Origin: Flavobacterium acetivorans
Lineage (GTDB): Bacteria; Bacteroidota; Bacteroidia; Flavobacteriales; Flavobacteriaceae
Reading direction: 5' to 3'
NCBI RefSeq assembly: GCF_020911885.1
Contig: NZ_CP087132.1
Coordinates: 1 to 64,000 of the forward strand
Length of the DNA: 64,000 nucleotides
Shown: positions 25,967 through 35,451 of the stretch, piece by piece
Layout: the number at the start of each line of letters is the position of its first letter
Numbering within the stretch: the first letter of the stretch is position 1
Notes under the pieces: model-generated
Told to the model about the DNA's origin: nothing
The model's input: the letters and a program-made list of their open reading frames with translations, nothing else
Database searches by the model: none
Program-made: the position numbers and the translations under genes

Positions 25967-26344
25967 ATGTCACAAAATATCATTTTAACAACAGGAATTT
26001 ACGATCTAATTAAAGATCATATTAGAAGAAAAAAAGTAACCCCTACAGAAGAAGAAGCTTTAAAATTACAGCTTAAAAATGCTACTCAGGTAACTCGAAA
26101 AAATTTACCGGAAGACATTGTTACGATAGATGCACGCATAACTGTCAAAAACCTTAATTCTGACCAAGAAGAAATCTATACTTTTGTTGCTCCTGACAAA
26201 GCAAAAAAAAGAAACAATACCGAATCTATCTTAACTAAAATGGGACTTGCATTAGTAGGTTGCAAAGTAGGAGATGTGATTAATTGGGATTTTGAAGAAG
26301 GCGAAAAACAACTGGAAATTATTAAAGTTGAAAGACTGGACTAA
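25967..26344 (+). CDS. GreA/GreB C-terminal domain protein (Rnk-like)
   Basis: A 125-residue protein with the C-terminal FKBP-like domain of Gre factors. The segments VTIDARITVKNLNSDQEEIYTFVAPDKA and LTKMGLALVGCKVGDVINWDFEEGEKQLEIIKVE match the domain that binds RNA polymerase. The N-terminal part (about 1-45) is too short to form the full coiled coil of GreA (about 75 residues) that carries the catalytic acidic tip. It is therefore closer to Rnk or to anti-Gre-type regulators, which bind the secondary channel without cleavage stimulation. That role is inference. A terminator follows. Confidence 0.78.
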   Translation: MSQNIILTTGIYDLIKDHIRRKKVTPTEEEALKLQLKNATQVTRKNLPEDIVTIDARITVKNLNSDQEEIYTFVAPDKAKKRNNTESILTKMGLALVGCKVGDVINWDFEEGEKQLEIIKVERLD

Positions 26345-26659
26345 TAAAAACCAAATAAAAATCAGCATTTCCTTTTTCGGAGGTGCTGATTTTTAATTTA
26401 AAGCCAAACGATTAAAAAGTTGCCAAAAAAATACAATTACCTAAAAATCAAAATTTTAATAGTTTTTTTTTATAAAATTTTTAGAACTATCAAAACCCTC
26501 TCTTCTTTATTTTTTTCGTAAATTTATCTACTATTCAAACTAAAATTTCGCTTAAAAAAAACATTTTTGACCGAAAAAAACATTAACAACCCAAGATTGC
26601 AAATAGCATAACCAGCAAACTACGCTTAAAAATTGAAATGAATATTTAACCAATAAATA
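26345..26659. other. AT-rich intergenic region
   Basis: Besides the terminator at 26357-26395, this 315 bp stretch is strongly AT-rich, with runs of A and T, and holds no recognisable feature. Confidence 0.4.
26357..26395 (+). terminator. Rho-independent terminator
   Basis: AAAAATCAGCA and TGCTGATTTTT form a perfect stem around a 17-base loop, with T following. It ends the Gre-like gene. Confidence 0.85.
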
Positions 26660-27112
26660 ATGATCATGGAAAATTTAAGACAAAGACCAAAAGGGGATTT
26701 TACCTGGCAAGCACAATGGCAACAATTATATACATTAACAGAACACTGGCAATCTGACTTGCAATTTTACAAAGACGATTTACGCTTTTTAGACCATCTC
26801 ATTGACAAATATTTCATCTTTTTAACCCAAAAAGATAACTTGGATGAAATGAGAGAATTAACGAAACGACTAACCAACGAAAGTAAAGAATGTGATTCAT
26901 TAATCGAAAAAACGACTACCCATTTATCTCATCTGGGACAACTTATTGACGATCCTTATAAATATGATTCCCATCAATTTAGAGAAGAACACGAAAAACT
27001 TGAGGATGCGATTGCCACTTTTATAAAAAAATTCAGAAAAAACAAAAAAGAAACATTCGCTATTACCGAAAAAGTCATCGGGAAGGAAATTAAAAAGAGA
27101 CTGATGCCTTAA
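26660..27112 (+). CDS. Hypothetical helical protein
   Basis: A 150-residue, mostly alpha-helical, charged protein without signal peptide or membrane segment. It has long helices, for example WQQLYTLTEHWQSDLQFYKD and LDEMRELTKRLTNESKECDS, with heptad-like spacing that could form a coiled-coil bundle. A second start at 26666 (MENLRQ) is equally possible. I do not recognise the family. It stands alone between two terminators, facing the LysM-NlpC gene. Possible roles include a small cytosolic sensor or dimerising adaptor, but nothing in the sequence decides this. Confidence 0.6.
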   Translation: MIMENLRQRPKGDFTWQAQWQQLYTLTEHWQSDLQFYKDDLRFLDHLIDKYFIFLTQKDNLDEMRELTKRLTNESKECDSLIEKTTTHLSHLGQLIDDPYKYDSHQFREEHEKLEDAIATFIKKFRKNKKETFAITEKVIGKEIKKRLMP

Positions 27113-27138
27113 AATGTAAAAAGCTCAAATAACTTCAT

Positions 27139-27173
27139 AAAAAAACTCCCAAGCATCCTTGAGAGTTTTTTTA
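27139..27173. terminator. Probable bidirectional terminator
   Basis: AAACTC-C-CAAG pairs with CTTG-A-GAGTTT, flanked by A and T runs, between two converging genes. It can serve both. Confidence 0.78.
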
Positions 27174-27194
27174 TGTTTTTTTATTTCAAAACGC

Positions 27195-28697
27195 TTATAA
27201 AACGCGATTAACCTGAGTAAATCTTTTGCTATAATACTTTTCTTTTACCGAAGAAATAATCACTCCACCACCTACTGAGGCATGTATAAATTTAATATCT
27301 CCGTCATTAGCCTCGACAACCATCCCAACATGATTGATTTGCTTTCTTCCGTTTGTTTTAAAGAAAATTAAATCTCCTTTTCTAGCTTCCTCTGTGCTAA
27401 TTTTGGTTCCAAATCTAGATTGCTCCACAGAAGTTCTAGGCAACTGGATATCAAAAGTGCTAAAAGTGGTACACATCAATCCAGAACAGTCAAAACCATC
27501 TTTAGAGGTTCCACCTATACGGTATCTTGTGCCAATATTCTCTGAGGCCTTAGTTACAAGTTGATCCAGAAAATCAGTACTATGAAATGATTTAATATTA
27601 TACTCAGAGTTTTCTTCAGCAATTCTGTCTTTAAACGCATTTTCCGCTTTTTCAATCGCTTTTTCAGCAGATTTTAAGCTTTTGATATTTAATTTATAAC
27701 CTACTGGAAGGCTTTTAACAATCTGAGGATTTTGTCTTTCCAATTCTTTAACTGTAATACCAAATTCTTTAGCAATTCCGTATTTAGTTTCACGGGCCAA
27801 CACCTCGCGTACCACTTCCGTTTCCAAAACATTATTATCAACTATTGCCTGAGAAGAAACCGGTGTTTCAATTTTGGCTCTTTCTTTAGAAACATCAATT
27901 GTTTTCATTTCTACGACAGCCACTTCCTTTTCAAGGCCTTTTTCAGTTTCTTTAGCAAGTTCTTCCTTCGCTACTGATACCGCTACAACATCATCTGCTT
28001 TTACAGGAATGTTAATTTTTTGTCCAATTTTTAAGGCTTCAGATTCTGACATTGGATTCGCTCTATCCAAGTCAGCAACAGTAATTCCATGTTCTTTAGC
28101 TATGGCATATTTAGTTTCTTTAGGCAAAACCTCATGAACTATAACCTTCATTGCAACTGTCGTCTCTGCTAAAGATTGAGGTTTAGCAACCACTTCCGTC
28201 TTAGGGATTATCTTTTCCGGAGTTGTTGTCTTTTGAATCCCTTTTTCTGTTTCGGCTTTAGCCAATGTTGCGCTTTGATTGGATGCCGTACCTGGAATTT
28301 TTATTACTTGACCTTTTTTTAATCCTGATTTCTCAAGAGTAGGATTGATCTTATACAAATCATTAACGGTCAGTCTATATTGCTTAGCAATACCGTAAAT
28401 GGTTTCTTTAGGAAGTACTTGATGTTCTTTTTCAGGATAATTTGAGGAAGTCTCAACAGTAGTAAGCTTAGTATTCTTTTCTGCTTTTGCAGGAATCAAT
28501 AAAACTGCATTGAATTTTATTCCCTTACGGGCATCTGGATTAAGTTCATAAATAGCACTGGACTTGATATTGTATTGTTGGGCAATTTTAGAAATTGTTT
28601 CTCCTTTTAAAACAGTGTGATTGGTGTATTTTTCCTGGGAAAAAACACTAAAACCACTAAAAAAAACAAAAATTAAGATCCAACTATACCGCACCAT
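27195..28697 (-). CDS. LysM-repeat NlpC/P60 peptidoglycan hydrolase
   Basis: A 500-residue exported protein: signal peptide (cleavage near FSVFSQ, about residue 20), four LysM domains (about 25-68, 90-135, 187-232 and 299-345) joined by Lys/Glu/Thr-rich linkers, and a C-terminal NlpC/P60 domain (about 385-500). The catalytic cysteine is in DGFDCSGLMC, the histidine in QINHVGMVVE, and a third polar residue is the histidine in FIHAS. LysM domains bind glycan strands, and the NlpC/P60 domain is expected to cut D-Glu/DAP-type peptide stems as an endopeptidase. It may contribute to wall turnover or cell separation. It appears monocistronic. Confidence 0.93.
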   Translation of the reverse strand: MVRYSWILIFVFFSGFSVFSQEKYTNHTVLKGETISKIAQQYNIKSSAIYELNPDARKGIKFNAVLLIPAKAEKNTKLTTVETSSNYPEKEHQVLPKETIYGIAKQYRLTVNDLYKINPTLEKSGLKKGQVIKIPGTASNQSATLAKAETEKGIQKTTTPEKIIPKTEVVAKPQSLAETTVAMKVIVHEVLPKETKYAIAKEHGITVADLDRANPMSESEALKIGQKINIPVKADDVVAVSVAKEELAKETEKGLEKEVAVVEMKTIDVSKERAKIETPVSSQAIVDNNVLETEVVREVLARETKYGIAKEFGITVKELERQNPQIVKSLPVGYKLNIKSLKSAEKAIEKAENAFKDRIAEENSEYNIKSFHSTDFLDQLVTKASENIGTRYRIGGTSKDGFDCSGLMCTTFSTFDIQLPRTSVEQSRFGTKISTEEARKGDLIFFKTNGRKQINHVGMVVEANDGDIKFIHASVGGGVIISSVKEKYYSKRFTQVNRVL

Positions 28698-28902
28698 AAA
28701 TTAAACTTTACCAAATTATATTATATCGTATTGATTTACAGATAAATAAACTACTATTTCACATTCTAAAAACTAAAAAAAGATACTTTATCATGCAAAA
28801 TCACACAAATAAAGCATTCAATACGGCTAATATAGATTATTAATACAAATATCGCAATTTTTTAACCCCTCTTTATATTGATTTTAACAAATATGCAAAG
28901 AA

Positions 28903-28930
28903 AAAGCGCCCTGTTCACACAGAGCGCTTT
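28903..28930 (-). terminator. Rho-independent terminator for acnA
   Basis: AAAGCGCCCTGT (28903-28914) and ACAGAGCGCTTT (28919-28930) form a long stem with one mismatch and a 4-nt loop. The A run on the left is a T run on the minus strand. It lies 27 bp after the acnA stop. Confidence 0.88.
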
Positions 28931-28956
28931 CCATTTCAGATAGGTGTAAAGTAAAA

Positions 28957-31221
28957 TTAAGCTTTACCAGCTGCTATTAAATTTAACGCTGATCCTGCAA
29001 CGAACCAACCAATTTGTCCTTCATTATAAGTATGGTTTGCCAAGATTACATCTTTGCTTCCGTCAGCATGAACAAATTCAATAGTTAATGGTTTTCCTGG
29101 AGCAAAATCGACTAAGTCGGTAAAATTGATGGTATCATCTTCCTGTATTTTATCGTAATCTGCTTCGTTAGCAAATGTCAATCCTAAAAGACCTTGTTTT
29201 TTAAGGTTTGTTTCATGGATACGAGCAAATGATTTCACCAGAACCGCTTTCACTCCTAAGAAACGAGGCTCCATCGCAGCGTGTTCGCGAGAAGAACCCT
29301 CTCCATAATTGTGATCTCCCACAACAATAGATGGCACTCCTGCCGCTTTATAAGCACGAGCCACCGCGGGTACTGCATCATACTGCCCCGTTAACTGATT
29401 TTTAACCGAATTGGTTTTATTTGTAAAAGCATTAACTGCTCCAATCAACATATTGTTTGAAATATTATCCAAGTGACCACGGAAACGCAACCATGGACCA
29501 GCCATCGAAATATGATCTGTAGTACATTTTCCGAACGCTTTAATTAGTAATTTAGCTCCTGAAATATTTTTACCGTCCCAAGCTTGAAATGGCGCCAATA
29601 ATTGCAAACGATCTGATGCTTCGTTTACTACTATTTGAACTCCTGATCCATCTGCTGCTGGCGCTTGAAAACCTGCATCTTCTACAGCAAAACCTCTTTT
29701 GGGCAATTCATCACCAAAAGGCGCAGTCAATTTCACTTCCTCTCCATTATCATTAATCAAGGTATCTGTCAAAGGATTAAAATCCAAACGACCTGAGATT
29801 GCTAAGGCAGCAACCATTTCTGGCGATGTTACAAATGCATGCGTATTTGGGTTCCCATCAGCTCTTTTAGAGAAGTTACGGTTAAAAGAGTGAACGATTG
29901 TGTTTTTTTCTTGTTTATCAGCACCTGCTCTATCCCATTGCCCAATACAAGGCCCACAAGCATTGGTAAACACTTTAGTTCCCATTTTTTCGAAAGCGGC
30001 AATCATTCCATCTCTTTCGATGGTATAACGAATTTGCTCCGAACCTGGATTAATACCAAATTCTGCTTTTGGAGTAATTCCATGTTCTACAGCTTGGTTT
30101 ACAATTGACACGGCACGAGCCATATCTTCGTACGAAGAATTAGTACAAGAACCAATCAATCCCCATTCTACTTTTATTGGCCATCCATTGGCAGCCGCTT
30201 CCGTTTTCATTTTAGAAACTGGAGTTCCTCTGTCTGGAGTAAAAGGACCATTAATGTGTGGCTCTAATTCCGATAAGTTAATTTCAATTAGTTGGTCAAA
30301 ATAGTGTTCTGGATTAGCGTATACTTCAGGATCACCAGTCAAGTAATCAGCCACTTTATCAGCAGCATCAACCACATCTTGACGACCTGTAGCTGCTAAA
30401 TACCTTCTCATGGAATCATCGTATCCAAAAGTAGAAGTGGTAGCACCAATTTCGGCACCCATATTACAAATTGTACCTTTACCGGTACAAGACATATTAG
30501 TAGCTCCTTCACCAAAATATTCAACAATAGCCCCTGTTCCGCCTTTTACAGTAAGAATATCAGCCACTTTAAGAATCACGTCTTTTGGAGCCGTCCAACC
30601 CGATAACTTTCCAGTCAATTTTACTCCTATTAATTTAGGGAATTTCAATTCCCATCCCATTCCCGACATTACATCGACAGCATCAGCTCCACCAACACCG
30701 ATAGCCAACATTCCTAATCCACCTGCATTGACAGTATGAGAATCGGTTCCAATCATCATTCCTCCAGGAAAAGCATAATTCTCCAAAACAATTTGGTGAA
30801 TAATTCCTGATCCGGGTTTCCAGAATCCAATTCCATATTTATTAGAAACAGACGAAAGAAAATCAAAAACTTCTTTTGATTGTTTATTGGCGAAGGCTAA
30901 GTCGGCTTCTGCGCCCGATTTTGCTTGAATTAAATGATCACAATGTACGGTGGTAGGAACCGCTACTTTACTTTTTCCAGCATGCATAAATTGTAGCAAA
31001 GCCATTTGAGCCGTTGCATCTTGACAAGCTACTCTATCTGGAGCAAAATCAACATAATCTACTCCTCTTCCATAAGCTTGCTTAGCAGTACCATCCCAAA
31101 GGTGGCTGTATAAAATTTTCTCAGTTAAAGTAAGTGGGCGACCAACAATTTTTCTTGCTGCATCAACTTTACTTGCCATCTGTCCGTAAACCTTTTTTAT
31201 CATTTCGATATCAAATGCCAT
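28957..31221 (-). CDS. acnA: Aconitate hydratase, AcnA/mitochondrial type
   Basis: Aconitase isomerises citrate and isocitrate in the TCA cycle using a 4Fe-4S cluster. The 754-residue protein matches the mitochondrial-type branch. One cluster Cys is in [15 protein letters not shown] and two are in [10 protein letters not shown]. The C-terminal swivel domain contains [12 protein letters not shown] with the catalytic serine of GSSREH. The start [15 protein letters not shown] and domain lengths fit. It lies 126 bp downstream of acnB on the same strand, but the strong terminator between them suggests separate transcription. Confidence 0.95.
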   Translation of the reverse strand: MAFDIEMIKKVYGQMASKVDAARKIVGRPLTLTEKILYSHLWDGTAKQAYGRGVDYVDFAPDRVACQDATAQMALLQFMHAGKSKVAVPTTVHCDHLIQAKSGAEADLAFANKQSKEVFDFLSSVSNKYGIGFWKPGSGIIHQIVLENYAFPGGMMIGTDSHTVNAGGLGMLAIGVGGADAVDVMSGMGWELKFPKLIGVKLTGKLSGWTAPKDVILKVADILTVKGGTGAIVEYFGEGATNMSCTGKGTICNMGAEIGATTSTFGYDDSMRRYLAATGRQDVVDAADKVADYLTGDPEVYANPEHYFDQLIEINLSELEPHINGPFTPDRGTPVSKMKTEAAANGWPIKVEWGLIGSCTNSSYEDMARAVSIVNQAVEHGITPKAEFGINPGSEQIRYTIERDGMIAAFEKMGTKVFTNACGPCIGQWDRAGADKQEKNTIVHSFNRNFSKRADGNPNTHAFVTSPEMVAALAISGRLDFNPLTDTLINDNGEEVKLTAPFGDELPKRGFAVEDAGFQAPAADGSGVQIVVNEASDRLQLLAPFQAWDGKNISGAKLLIKAFGKCTTDHISMAGPWLRFRGHLDNISNNMLIGAVNAFTNKTNSVKNQLTGQYDAVPAVARAYKAAGVPSIVVGDHNYGEGSSREHAAMEPRFLGVKAVLVKSFARIHETNLKKQGLLGLTFANEADYDKIQEDDTINFTDLVDFAPGKPLTIEFVHADGSKDVILANHTYNEGQIGWFVAGSALNLIAAGKA

Positions 31222-31290
31222 AATATTTTGTATTTATATTTGTTATTCATCTTTAATCACCACAAGGTACAAAAAATTGAATAGCTATAA

Positions 31291-31321
31291 AAAAAGCCTG
31301 AGTTAATAACTCAGGCTTTTT
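31291..31321 (-). terminator. Rho-independent terminator for acnB
   Basis: AAAAAGCCTGAGTTA and its exact inverted partner (AACTCAGGCTTTTT) form a near-perfect long stem with A and T flanks. It can act on both strands and lies 26 bp after the acnB stop. Confidence 0.9.
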
Positions 31322-31346
31322 GATATATTTAACAGTTAATCAACTA

Positions 31347-34118
31347 TTATTCAACTAACATTTTATGTGAAGGTGCAAACTTAGTTAGGTTAATACCATC
31401 TACTGCTGTTATGTACTCTTCTATTGTTGGAGTTCTACCAAGGATTGTAGACAATACTACAACGGGTGTAGAAGAAAGTAAAGACTCTCCTTTTTTACCT
31501 TCCGTATCCTCAACAACTCTTCCTTGAAAAAGACGTGTAGATGTTGCCATTACTGTATCTCCTTTGGCCGCTTTCTCCTGGTTACCCATACAAAGATTAC
31601 AACCTGGACGCTCTAAATACAACATATTTTCATATGAAGTACGAGCCGCAGCTTTAGGAACATTATCATCGAATTCGAAACCAGAATATTTTTGTAAAAT
31701 TTCCCAATCACCTTCTGCTTTTAATTCATCAACAATATTATAAGTAGGAGGAGCTACAACTAGTGGTGCTTTGAACTCTACTTTACCTTTTTGCTCATCA
31801 ATATTCTTAAGCATATGCGCTAGAATTTTCATATCTCCCTTGTGAACCATACAAGAACCAATAAATCCTAGATCTACTTTTTTAACTCCACCATAAAAAG
31901 ATAAAGGTCTGATGGTATCGTGGGTATATCTTTTAGAAACATCTGCATTATTCACATCTGGATCAGCAATCATTGGCTCAGCAATTTGATCCAAATCTAC
32001 AACAACTTCAGCATAATACTTTGCGTTTGCATCTGGTCTTAGAGCCGGTTTTTCACCTGAAATAATCTCAGCGATTCTCTTATCAGCAATAGCAATCAAT
32101 CCTTTCAGCACTTGCTTTTTATTGTCCATTCCCTTGTCAATCATGATCTGAATTCTACCTTTCGCCATCTCAAGCGATTCGATCAAAGTATAATCTTCAG
32201 AAATACAGATAGAAGCTTTCGCTTTCATCTCTGCTGTCCAGTCTGTAAACGTAAACGCTTGATCTGCATTAAGAGTCCCTAAATGAACCTCAATAATTCT
32301 TCCTTGGAATACATTCTCTCCACCAAATGTTTTAAGCATTTGAGATTGTGTAGCGTGAACCACATCACGGAAATCCATGTATTCTTTCATATCTCCTTTG
32401 AAAGTTACCTTCACAGATTCTGGAATTGGCATCGAAGCTTCACCAGTAGCCAATGCAAGAGCAACTGTTCCTGAATCAGCACCAAAAGCAACCCCTTTAG
32501 ACATTCTGGTATGAGAATCACCACCAATAATGATAGCCCACTCGTTTACCGTAATATCATTCAATACTTTGTGAATAACATCCGTCATGGAATGATAAAC
32601 GCCTTTCGGGTCACGAGCTGTGATCAATCCGAAATCGTTCATAAATTTCATTAATCTAGGAATATTTGCCTTAGATTTATTATCCCAAACGGAAGCAGTA
32701 TGACAACCTGATTGGTAAGCACCGTCAACAATTGGAGAAATCACTGTAGCAGCCATAGACTCTAATTCCTGAGAAGTCATCAAACCGGTAGTATCTTGCG
32801 AACCTACAATATTTACAGTAACACGAACATCTGAACCAGCATGTAAAACCTTACCTGGAGTTGTTCCAACCGCATTAGCATTGAATATTTTTTCTACAGC
32901 AGTAAGTCCCTGCCCTTCAACAGAAACCTCTTTTGATGGCGCATACACAAGTGGAGCAGTAATTCCTAATGTCTTGGCTGCAAAAGTTTGTAATTTCTTT
33001 CCAAATACAATTGCGTATGAACCACCCGCTTTGATGAATTCCATTTTCTGCGGCGTGAATGCTTTAGAGATGTCAATTAATTCTTTGTCTCCGTTGTATA
33101 ATTTTTTTGATTTTGTATTAATCGTAAGAACCGTACCTGTTGCTACAGAATACACTTCTTCTAAAACTGGATCACCGCTTTCATTACGAACGGCTTCACC
33201 ATTAGCATCAGTCTTTTTAACCCAGTTTTTAAGATCCAAACCAATACCTCCAGTTACATCAACTGTTGTAAGGAAAATTGGTGAAATACCGTTTGTACCT
33301 GCAACAATTGGCGCAAAATTTACAAACGGAACATAAGGACTTGCTTGTTTACCTGTCCAAAGTGCCACGTTATTCACACCTGACATTCTTGAAGAACCAA
33401 CTCCCATAGTTCCTTTTTCAGCAATTAACATTACTGATTTGTCTGGATGTTGTGCTTGTAATGCTTTAATTTCAGCTTGTGCTTCAGGTGTAATCATACA
33501 TTTACCGTGCAATTCGCGATCTGAACGCGAGTGTGCTTGGTTTCCCGGAGAAAGTAAATCTGTTGAAATATCTCCTTCTCCTGCTATAAAAGTAACAACT
33601 TTAATTTCTTCTTTTACCTCAGGAAGTTTCGTGAAGAACTCTGCTTTAGCATAACTCTCTAAAATTTCTTTTGCTATTGCGTTACCACTTTCAAATGCAG
33701 CAACTAAACGATCCGTATCGGCCTCATAAAGATACACTTGTGTTTTAAGAACTTTTGCAGCATCTTTAGCAATTGCAAGATCATTTCCTAATGCCAAATC
33801 AAGAAGTACTTCAATTGAAGAACCTCCTTTCATGTGAGATAATAATTCTAAGGCAAAAGCAGGTGTAATTTCAGCAACTACTGATTGGCCTAAAACAATT
33901 TCTTTTAAAAATTTAGCTTTTACATTAGCCGCAGGAGTGGTTCCAGGAACAACATTATAAATAAAGAAGTTAAGAGAATCTGCTCTGTACTCGTTATTTA
34001 AATCTTTAATCTGTGTAATGATTTCGCTTAATAATTCAGCGCCATCAATCGGTTTAGGGTGAAGTCCCTGACCTTTTCGCTCTTCGATCTCCTTAATGTA
34101 GTCGTTATAAATGTTCAT
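31347..34118 (-). CDS. acnB: Aconitase B (aconitate hydratase 2 / 2-methylisocitrate dehydratase)
   Basis: A 923-residue AcnB with the family's own domain order: an N-terminal HEAT-like helical domain (about 1-165), then the swivel domain (with KGTMGVGSSRMSGVNN), and the catalytic cluster-binding domains. The cluster cysteines are visible in the C-terminal motif RPGCNLCMGNQEKA and in GFIGSCMVHKGDM. In E. coli AcnB is the main TCA aconitase and can also hydrate 2-methyl-cis-aconitate; apo-AcnB can bind mRNA. It is longer than the 865-residue E. coli protein, with an insert in the swivel region (VKKTDANGEAVRNESGDP). Its neighbour is a second aconitase of the other type. Confidence 0.95.
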   Translation of the reverse strand: MNIYNDYIKEIEERKGQGLHPKPIDGAELLSEIITQIKDLNNEYRADSLNFFIYNVVPGTTPAANVKAKFLKEIVLGQSVVAEITPAFALELLSHMKGGSSIEVLLDLALGNDLAIAKDAAKVLKTQVYLYEADTDRLVAAFESGNAIAKEILESYAKAEFFTKLPEVKEEIKVVTFIAGEGDISTDLLSPGNQAHSRSDRELHGKCMITPEAQAEIKALQAQHPDKSVMLIAEKGTMGVGSSRMSGVNNVALWTGKQASPYVPFVNFAPIVAGTNGISPIFLTTVDVTGGIGLDLKNWVKKTDANGEAVRNESGDPVLEEVYSVATGTVLTINTKSKKLYNGDKELIDISKAFTPQKMEFIKAGGSYAIVFGKKLQTFAAKTLGITAPLVYAPSKEVSVEGQGLTAVEKIFNANAVGTTPGKVLHAGSDVRVTVNIVGSQDTTGLMTSQELESMAATVISPIVDGAYQSGCHTASVWDNKSKANIPRLMKFMNDFGLITARDPKGVYHSMTDVIHKVLNDITVNEWAIIIGGDSHTRMSKGVAFGADSGTVALALATGEASMPIPESVKVTFKGDMKEYMDFRDVVHATQSQMLKTFGGENVFQGRIIEVHLGTLNADQAFTFTDWTAEMKAKASICISEDYTLIESLEMAKGRIQIMIDKGMDNKKQVLKGLIAIADKRIAEIISGEKPALRPDANAKYYAEVVVDLDQIAEPMIADPDVNNADVSKRYTHDTIRPLSFYGGVKKVDLGFIGSCMVHKGDMKILAHMLKNIDEQKGKVEFKAPLVVAPPTYNIVDELKAEGDWEILQKYSGFEFDDNVPKAAARTSYENMLYLERPGCNLCMGNQEKAAKGDTVMATSTRLFQGRVVEDTEGKKGESLLSSTPVVVLSTILGRTPTIEEYITAVDGINLTKFAPSHKMLVE

Positions 34119-34488
34119 ATTATCTTTTCAATGTTAATGGCTAATTTTATTAATTATTTCAAAACAAAACGCCATAATGAGTTAGTGTATTTTTTTGCCC
34201 AGCAAATTTAAGTATTAAAGATGAGAATTAAAAAAAATTTAATCGAAGTCCCATTTTGAAAAATTATTATTGCAAAATAACAGAATCTATTGCGTAAAAA
34301 TGCGAAAACACTAATTTTTCAACCTTAAATTGCATAATCAGCAAACTTTTAATTAAACACCTTTTTAATTAGCTATTAAGACATCCCAGCTTACCTATCC
34401 TCTTTTACTACAATGAATCTTATCGACCCCCTTAGATGAAAAAAACCACAACCGTTCTAACTCAAAAACAAATCAGACTATCACTAGA
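34119..34488. other. Intergenic region upstream of acnB
   Basis: This stretch separates the acnB start from the PAS gene's stop. Besides the candidate -7 element at 34203-34210, nothing recognisable is present. No terminator for the PAS gene is obvious. Confidence 0.4.
34203..34210 (-). promoter_or_regulatory. Candidate -7 promoter element for acnB
   Basis: The minus strand reads TAAATTTG, matching TAnnTTTG, about 85 bp before the acnB start. The -33 element is weak. Confidence 0.35.
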
Positions 34489-35118
34489 TTATCTTCCAAA
34501 AAATCTAGAAAAGAACCCTCGACTCTCCTCTTCTTCCTCTTCTTTTAATTCCACTCTTTTTTGCGCATTCTGAGACTGTTCATAATCTAAAATACATTCT
34601 TTAACAAACTCAACATAGGTTCTGTTTTTTTCTTCCAAAAAGCCTATCAAATACTTTTCACTGGCTTCGATTCCGCTTACTGATTCAATTTGAAGCAATC
34701 TTTTATACAATGGCTCAATATGTTTTGTAATCACATCTTGAGGCACAGCCTTTCTTCTACCAAAATAATGGGTAGTTTCACCATTTTTATCTTTTGAAAT
34801 TTCAAAGTCAGTAACAACCCAATAGTACCTTCCTGATTTTGCAAGATTTTTAACCACCGCATAGAAATTCTTTCCGCTTTTTAGATTCTCCCAAAGTACT
34901 TTAAAGATAACCTTAGGCATATCAGGATGTCTGATAATACTGTGAGGCTGAGACATAAGCTCATAATCTTCATATCCACAAACATCAATAAAAACCTCAT
35001 TAGCATATTCAATGATTCCTTTTGAATTGGTTTTACTCATAATCACTTGGGTCTTATCCCAGGAAACTTCCTTATCAATTGGAGTTGGTCTTTTAAAAAT
35101 CTCATTATTCTCGCTCAT
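34489..35118 (-). CDS. Stand-alone Aer-type PAS domain protein
   Basis: A 209-residue cytosolic protein whose first 130 residues are a PAS domain of the Aer subtype. The signature YANEVFIDVCGYEDYELMSQPHSIIRHPDMPKVIF followed by GRYYWVVTDFEI matches the FAD-binding redox-sensing PAS of aerotaxis receptors. No methyl-accepting, kinase or GGDEF domain follows. Instead there are helices (about 135-180) and an acidic run (ELKEEEEEES) ending with a basic-aromatic tail (RGFFSRFFGR). It may sense redox or oxygen and pass the signal to a partner protein. Ligand and partner are unknown. Confidence 0.8.
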   Translation of the reverse strand: MSENNEIFKRPTPIDKEVSWDKTQVIMSKTNSKGIIEYANEVFIDVCGYEDYELMSQPHSIIRHPDMPKVIFKVLWENLKSGKNFYAVVKNLAKSGRYYWVVTDFEISKDKNGETTHYFGRRKAVPQDVITKHIEPLYKRLLQIESVSGIEASEKYLIGFLEEKNRTYVEFVKECILDYEQSQNAQKRVELKEEEEEESRGFFSRFFGR

Positions 35119-35451
35119 ACTTCTTCTTTTTTTGTAAAATAAATAATCCTACAAAAATAATTTTTGAAGCCTAAATCCTATATGATTTTTGTCATGTTTT
35201 TCCCAAATAAAAAATCGTTATGAAGAAAATAGCTCATCCATAACGATTTTTTATTTCGATTTGCAAAAAGCAAATAATTTTAACTAAAAAACAAAAATTA
35301 AGCTCTCAAAACAACCCAAGATTTATTCATTTGCTGATAAATCCAAAATCACGTTCACTTCTTCTTCTTTAAGGCAACATAAAAATTTATTTTTTGTTTT
35401 AAAAAGAATAGCGGCTAAGAGCATAAATCTAAAACATTTCTAATTTCAACC
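35119..35451. other. Intergenic region between PAS and MoxR genes
   Basis: The only clear content of this 333 bp stretch is the hairpin at 35209-35252. The rest is AT-rich without an ORF worth keeping. Confidence 0.4.
35209..35252 (-). terminator. Rho-independent terminator
   Basis: AAATCGTTATG and CATAACGATTT form a perfect stem about a 16-base loop, flanked by A and T runs. It probably ends the transcript of the MoxR gene, whose stop lies about 200 bp before it. Confidence 0.75.
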
